In this document: piece by piece, positions 44,195 through 48,656 of the stretch
Layout: every line of letters begins with the position of its first letter
Position numbering within the stretch: position 1 is the stretch's first letter
Source: a virus
Direction: 5' to 3' (one strand)
Length of the DNA stretch: 48,656 bases
Virus record (IMG/VR): IMGVR_UViG_3300025098_003561
Location: 1 to 48,656 of that record
Notes under the pieces: model-generated
What the model was told of the DNA's origin: nothing
Seen by the model: the letters and a program-made list of their open reading frames with translations, nothing else
Database searches by the model: none
Made by a program: the position numbers and the translations under genes

Positions 44195-46891
44195 CTATTC
44201 TGGTGGTCTCTTACGTACTGTGCGTCTTGCTCTCGGATACAATGCACCTGTAGTAGGTCTTAAATTATAATCTTTCTTAGGGTGCATAGCACCATCTATA
44301 CTACGTTCAAAATTGTACTTTGCATGTACATTAGGTGAACCTTGTAAGTCATCTTCATCAGTTGGAGTGTCTGTAACTGCATCATGTAATTGATCTGTTA
44401 CTGCCCATTTGCTTATTAAATATTCTTTAACTTGTTCTTGTGTATAATGAGGATAAGTTTCCATTAGACAAGCAACCAATCCTGCTACTTGTGGACTTGC
44501 CATACTCGTACCTGAAATCTTTCCAATTTTATAACTGGGCGAACTGCCGCTTCTCGGATCTGTTGTTCCACCACCTGGATAACTTGTATTCAAAACTGAC
44601 ATGATAGATGTGCCAGGAGCGTAAAGATCAACACCAGGACCACAATCACTAAATGATACTTTTCTATCTTTGCTGTTTGTTAAACTGGTATCAGTAGCAC
44701 CAACACAGATATTAGGTATATCGTATGTGCCATCTACAGCATTATCATTTGCTGTTGGACTTGTGCCACGCATATAATATCTTGCACCCGCCGTTGTTGT
44801 TTCAAATGTATTATCCCAATCAGCATCACCTGGTGCGGCATGTTTCCATTTTCCGTTACCAGCCGCGCCTATTGTAATAATACCTTCATCAATAGCATCT
44901 TCGATGTCTGCATCAAGTGCCGCAACTCTTACAGGAATACGTTGATCTGCTATAAGTCCCCAAGCATTAAGTTGTGCAGTTGAAAAAGAACCATCAGTTG
45001 TTTTGTTATCATTTTGTTCAATAGTTAAATCAATCTGTGTAGGTGTTGCTTCATAAAATTTATATTCATATCTTATAGTAGGAGATCCAAGTGTGCCACT
45101 TGTGTTCTTATTACCTTCCCATACTAATCTATAAATTCTACTACCAACTGTACCTGTTGTTCCGTAAAAAATTCTTTGACAACTACAGTCTTCTGCTGTT
45201 ACCATAATCTTTGGAAGAGAAGGTGTATTCTCATCAATACCAGAATACGTTGTTGCGCCACCACCAAATGTAAGATAACTGTTTGTACCCATATAGATAT
45301 AGGGTGAACTTTCATTTAAAAATGTTACATTGAATGGCATTATAAGTTCCCAGTACCCGTCATCATTGCCACCTGTTGTTGGAGATACACTTGCTGTTAA
45401 AGTATCTACGTTAGCAATAGGAATATTTGTACCTAATGAAGTAACTGTCGCCGAAGGACTTCCTCCTGCATATCCTATAAGTGTACATCTTAATAATGCC
45501 GCTGACGTAGGGTCAGTACCTTCTGTAACTGTTGATTGCCATGTGATACTATAAACATCATTGTCTGGCAAACTTAAACTTGATTGTGTTATGTCAACTT
45601 CTGCAAAACCGCCGTCAACTGATGTTTCGCTATCTGTTTGTGTTTCAATTACAGCACTGGCTGAATTTTGAACAGTAACAGTAAGATCAACCTCTGAAAT
45701 TCCTGTTATACCTTGTGTACTAACATTGTGTTTATAACTGATAGTAGCAGGTCCTTGTATGGTTGTTGTATAACTTGCATTAGGTAACACTTCTATATCT
45801 AACTCAATCGTTCCGCCTGTTCTTGTAAACCCTGTAGGGGTTGACCCAAAGTCGCCGCCAACTGTACCTTCAGAACCTGAAGTTGTAATACGTTGTGAAA
45901 TGTTTTCTGGATCTGCTGTAAAAGCACTTATTCCTGCTGTAGAAGTAAACACTCCTGAAGTACCGTTGTATGTTGTTGATCCACTTGGTGTAAATCTTGT
46001 GCCTCTAAAAGTAACTGCCTGAATGGAGCTCATACTCCATTGATTTGGAAAAATACTCATTCCCCATGAGTTGTTGACGACTGTTGGGTTTTTGATCCCT
46101 GTGGATCCATTGACTGCTTTTGTTGCGTGAAATTGTCTAATGTAATCGAACACGTAAGGAAAATTGTTATTACCAACAGCGCCAGCATAGTAGTAAAGAT
46201 TATATAAGTTCGCATCTCTTGCCCATCCTTGTCTGTTGCCCCCTGCTGTACCCATAACGTGATTAGCATGATAACTGCCTGGATTACCGTAACTGTAGTT
46301 ACCTGCTGATCCGCCTGTTACTGCGGGGTTGTGTTGATACCAATTATACTGCACTATTCTTTCTGCTGAGCCGTCGGCTGTTTCTTGTCCTGATATTTGT
46401 GTGTATTCCGGATGTCCAGTGTATATACCGTCACCATCACAAATTACCAAGTCAACGTTTCGACCAGTTGCATTAAATGATATTGTTGTGTTTACTTCCG
46501 TAAAAGTTTGACCCCAACTTGATTGATTTTGTCCGTCTAATAGGCGTAGCAATCCCCAGTTAAGATCTGTGTCTGTGTTTGTGCTATTTCTTGCAAAATT
46601 TCCTGTTTGTTCTACTATTGAGAATTCACTAACATCGATTTTTGCATCTTTAGGGTTTAGTTCAACCGCTAAAACTCTTTCATCATTTTTGATTAAATTA
46701 TGTTCGGCTTGTGAGAGCCAATATTCTGTTGTTCTGGATATTGGTCTTGAGGCGTGTGGTACAACTGCTCTATTTGGTATGTAAAGTGCGCCGCCTGGTG
46801 TTTCCATGTCATCGGAAAATGCTACGCTGTCTACACCCTTTTTGAGTGTTACCATGTAGATCTTTTTTTCTACATGTTTCCTTAAAGACAT
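44195..46891 (-). CDS. Subtilisin-family (S8) protease with large insertion, virion-associated (898 aa)
   Basis: A serine protease with all four subtilase active-site elements: Asp152 (LVICDGDG), His208 (SYHANHVMGTAGG), oxyanion Asn678 (IGAAGNGKW) and Ser796 (GTSMASPQVAG). Between NNSWGMS near 277 and the Asn strand lies an extra block of about 370 residues, Ser/Thr/Gly-rich and beta-like, that resembles fibre or carbohydrate-binding material. The first 110 residues may be a prodomain or particle anchor. No signal peptide. GGAGGG precedes the ATG. It lies between fibre genes, so it is probably displayed on the tail and degrades host surface protein. Confidence 0.9.
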   Translation of the reverse strand: MSLRKHVEKKIYMVTLKKGVDSVAFSDDMETPGGALYIPNRAVVPHASRPISRTTEYWLSQAEHNLIKNDERVLAVELNPKDAKIDVSEFSIVEQTGNFARNSTNTDTDLNWGLLRLLDGQNQSSWGQTFTEVNTTISFNATGRNVDLVICDGDGIYTGHPEYTQISGQETADGSAERIVQYNWYQHNPAVTGGSAGNYSYGNPGSYHANHVMGTAGGNRQGWARDANLYNLYYYAGAVGNNNFPYVFDYIRQFHATKAVNGSTGIKNPTVVNNSWGMSIFPNQWSMSSIQAVTFRGTRFTPSGSTTYNGTSGVFTSTAGISAFTADPENISQRITTSGSEGTVGGDFGSTPTGFTRTGGTIELDIEVLPNASYTTTIQGPATISYKHNVSTQGITGISEVDLTVTVQNSASAVIETQTDSETSVDGGFAEVDITQSSLSLPDNDVYSITWQSTVTEGTDPTSAALLRCTLIGYAGGSPSATVTSLGTNIPIANVDTLTASVSPTTGGNDDGYWELIMPFNVTFLNESSPYIYMGTNSYLTFGGGATTYSGIDENTPSLPKIMVTAEDCSCQRIFYGTTGTVGSRIYRLVWEGNKNTSGTLGSPTIRYEYKFYEATPTQIDLTIEQNDNKTTDGSFSTAQLNAWGLIADQRIPVRVAALDADIEDAIDEGIITIGAAGNGKWKHAAPGDADWDNTFETTTAGARYYMRGTSPTANDNAVDGTYDIPNICVGATDTSLTNSKDRKVSFSDCGPGVDLYAPGTSIMSVLNTSYPGGGTTDPRSGSSPSYKIGKISGTSMASPQVAGLVACLMETYPHYTQEQVKEYLISKWAVTDQLHDAVTDTPTDEDDLQGSPNVHAKYNFERSIDGAMHPKKDYNLRPTTGALYPRARRTVRKRPPE

Positions 46892-46892
46892 G

Positions 46893-48464
46893 TTAGCCCT
46901 CCAATTTTAGCAGTTTCAGTGTAGTTGTTATTGTTGCAGTTCCACCACTTTTATTTTTCACTGCCGCATATATTGTTGTATCGTTTGCACTATTCCAACC
47001 TAACACTGCTGGACCAAATTCAATAGTTTCTGCTCCATTGGATAGTACTTCTGCAATTACGCCTGAGTCTGGTGTTGGATCAACTCCTTCACCTCTACTT
47101 GCGTCTGCTGTTCTTTTTGCCACACTTGTGTATAATCTTACCCATGCCGCTGATGATGTTTCTATACTCATTAGCATGTATGACTTAAATCCTGTAATAG
47201 ACACATCTTCGTTTGCATCATTGGCAATACTATTAGTTGATACTGCCGCTGTTGATCTTGTAGCAAGTCCTTCTGATCCACCTGCTCCTGCAACTGCTGT
47301 ATCAACATAAGTTTTTACAGCACTTTCTACTGGAACTGCTGAAGTACTATTACCAGCAAGTGTTCCGTCTGTACTAAATTCGTTAACAACTGTGCCTGCC
47401 GCAAAACCAACTGATCCTGCGTTAACTAAACTTACACCTGATAAGTTTGTTGCAAAAGTAAATGTACCTGATCCGTTTGTTGTTAATACTGTGTTTGCCG
47501 CACCATCTGAAATACCTAAGTCTGTTAATACACTTGGTGCGTCTGTAATTCCGTAACCTGCAAGTGTTGTTGGTTTACTTGTAATGGTTGTAAATGGTAA
47601 TTCAAAATCAACTGCGTCCCAAGTTAATCCTGTCCATTGCATAATTTGACCTGCTGTAACATCACCTACACTTGTGTCATCTAAGTCTGATACTTGATAA
47701 ACAGGTTTGCTTGTAACGTTGTTCCAGTCTAAATAATAACTTCCACTAAAGCCTTCAAGCGTTGATGCATCTAATCCACCACCACCTGATGTTATATCAT
47801 CTGCTGGTAACCATTTATTGTTTAACCATTTTAACACTTGTCCGTTTGTTGGAGGTGTTGTTGATGTATCAACATCTGACATGTCATCAATGTCATTTGG
47901 AATAATTGGCTTATTGCTTAAATCATTGTAACTACCACTTGTTGCCACAGTTGCATAAGTTGGTAAGTTAAGAAGATTGTTATAAGATACAAAACTGTTA
48001 ATCCAGTTGTTTGTAGTAGCATCGTATTTTAAAACTTGCTCGCCTGCTGGTGCTGTAATAGTAACATCAGTTAAGCCTGGTAAGTTACTTGCACCGCCAC
48101 CACTTCCAACTCCAGTTGCACCAATAGTTAATGTATTTGCACCATCGTCGTAGGTTAAAGTAATACCAGTTCCTGCTACAAGTAAATTATTTAATCTATC
48201 GTCTACACGTTCGTTTGAAAAATATTGTTTACTACCTTCAACAATATCATCTGTGTTAGCCGGAATAGTTGGAGCACCTGTTAAATCCGCATAGTTTCCA
48301 CTAAATGGATTATAAGGTATTCCTGCAATGGTTAAACTTGTTGCCGCAATATTACCAGCACCAATAACACCGGATCCTGTTAAGTTTAGATTATCACCAA
48401 TAGGTAATTCTTTTAACTTATTACCGTCTGCGGTATCTACTATAAGTGGTATTCTATCTGCCAT
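46893..48464 (-). CDS. Tail fibre-like structural protein (523 aa)
   Basis: A 523-aa fibre protein. The N-terminus MADRIPLIVDTADGNKLKEL is the common attachment segment of marine phage fibres. Repeated motifs in the body are typical of trimeric fibres: YADLTGAPTIPAN, YNDLSNKPIIPN, LAGYGITDAPS, and collagen-free Ser/Gly linkers. The C-terminal domain (about 140 residues, NSIANDANEDVSITGFKSYM onwards) is beta-like and may bind the receptor. GATAAATA late motif and AGGAAA precede the ATG. Confidence 0.8.
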   Translation of the reverse strand: MADRIPLIVDTADGNKLKELPIGDNLNLTGSGVIGAGNIAATSLTIAGIPYNPFSGNYADLTGAPTIPANTDDIVEGSKQYFSNERVDDRLNNLLVAGTGITLTYDDGANTLTIGATGVGSGGGASNLPGLTDVTITAPAGEQVLKYDATTNNWINSFVSYNNLLNLPTYATVATSGSYNDLSNKPIIPNDIDDMSDVDTSTTPPTNGQVLKWLNNKWLPADDITSGGGGLDASTLEGFSGSYYLDWNNVTSKPVYQVSDLDDTSVGDVTAGQIMQWTGLTWDAVDFELPFTTITSKPTTLAGYGITDAPSVLTDLGISDGAANTVLTTNGSGTFTFATNLSGVSLVNAGSVGFAAGTVVNEFSTDGTLAGNSTSAVPVESAVKTYVDTAVAGAGGSEGLATRSTAAVSTNSIANDANEDVSITGFKSYMLMSIETSSAAWVRLYTSVAKRTADASRGEGVDPTPDSGVIAEVLSNGAETIEFGPAVLGWNSANDTTIYAAVKNKSGGTATITTTLKLLKLEG

Positions 48465-48482
48465 TTTGTTTTCCTATATCAA

Positions 48483-48490
48483 TATTTATC
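48483..48490 (-). promoter_or_regulatory. T4-type late promoter motif
   Basis: Minus-strand GATAAATA in the 33-base gap between the two fibre genes, 18 bases before the ATG, with AGGAAA in the leader. Confidence 0.66.
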
Positions 48491-48497
48491 GTACTCA

Positions 48498-48656
48498 TTA
48501 CAGTGCCGCTATTCTTGTTTGGAAGTCTGCAAAGTCTGTACTTGCCGCTACTTCTGCTTTTAATGTTGTTAGTGTAATTGTCTCTGCTTGTAACGCACTT
48601 GCCGCCAATGCACCTTGTGCAGACGTTGCCGCATCTGTGATTCCATAACCTGCTTA
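48498..48656 (-). CDS. Tail fibre-like protein, C-terminal part (partial)
   Basis: Only the last 52 codons are in the window, read in frame to the stop at 48498-48500. The visible start AGYGITDAATSAQGALAAS carries the same AGYGITDA motif as the 523-aa fibre downstream, so it is another fibre or fibre-tip protein. The final segment (TTLKAEVAASTDFADFQTRI) is helical. The upstream part lies right of the window. Confidence 0.75.

Noticed and set aside
44182-44247. N-terminal extension of the fibre-like gene starting inside the protease gene
   Set aside because: The extension is read from the protease C-terminus in another frame, and MAIQTVNIGG at 44181 is the usual start of such proteins with a late box just upstream.
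43709-44263. Plus-strand open frame opposite the 229-aa fibre-like gene
   Set aside because: Low-complexity, antisense to a gene with a convincing late promoter; the repeats of the fibre create the open frame.
1-48656. tRNA genes, CRISPR arrays, insertion sequences or att sites
   Set aside because: No cloverleaf-like sequence with a CCA-proximal GTTCRA box, no regularly spaced direct repeats and no transposase motifs were seen; gaps between genes are too short for most of these.

Overview
The window is a segment of an AT-rich, T4-like (myovirus) phage genome from the marine group that infects abundant oceanic bacteria. The evidence is a set of T4 hallmark genes (family B DNA polymerase gp43, sliding clamp gp45, clamp loader gp44, DexA-type exonuclease, DsbA-like protein, GroES/gp31-like co-chaperonin, PhoH), dense packing with TAATG/ATGA stop-start overlaps, and T4-type late promoter motifs (GATAAATA) in front of structural genes. 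A 7Fe ferredoxin of the type I associate with alphaproteobacteria (FdxA) and the low GC suggest an alphaproteobacterial host, possibly SAR11-like; this is inference. Every gene except phoH lies on the minus strand, so the transcriptional order runs from high to low coordinates.

Layout in transcriptional order. 48656-40294: tail fibre and other virion proteins, including a 898-aa subtilisin-family protease whose domain is split by a large insertion and an 847-aa Ig/cadherin-like repeat protein. 40292-34165: small conserved phage genes, a stand-alone DnaE-like fragment, a GroES-like protein, a MazG-like pyrophosphohydrolase, a cytidylyltransferase, gp44, ferredoxin, a parvulin isomerase, a 2OG-Fe(II) oxygenase and ThyX; phoH lies inverted at 33440-34171. 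33301-29774: two conserved phage proteins, then a lysis block (GH108-type endolysin, a zinc-ribbon micro-ORF, Rz-like spanin, two lipoproteins, two membrane proteins). 29713-26143: a proteostasis operon (DnaJ, peptide deformylase, ClpA with a ClpP-docking loop). 25772-18679: virion-associated genes, seven of which begin with a T4-like capsid-targeting peptide ending in (I/L)-x-E; these are probably packaged internal proteins, and some carry enzyme-like domains. 18618-10254: replication genes plus an MBD4-like DNA glycosylase. 10253-1: a 7-deazaguanine DNA-modification locus (DpdA transglycosylase, QueD-like, YhhQ-type precursor transporter, FolE, QueE) interleaved with a class III aminotransferase, a glycosyltransferase, a cupin, a 2OG oxygenase, a phosphoribosyltransferase, a HIT protein and an SGNH hydrolase.

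Regulation is visible. Five near-perfect sigma70 promoters (TTGACA/T, 17-bp spacer, TATAAT/TATATT) precede folE, dsbA, the 25443 gene, dnaJ and the 38193 cytidylyltransferase. The last two place the -10 only 6 nt before the ATG, which predicts leaderless mRNAs. A T4-like late motif precedes structural and lysis genes, sometimes with exactly five bases between motif and ATG.

The most interesting candidates are the DNA hypermodification locus with unassigned enzymes inside it, the capsid-targeted internal protein cluster with an adenylyl/cytidylyltransferase-like and a HAD nucleotidase-like domain, the MBD4-type glycosylase, and the phage ClpA/PDF/DnaJ operon. No tRNA gene, CRISPR array or insertion sequence was seen, and no gene-free stretch exceeds about 140 bases.
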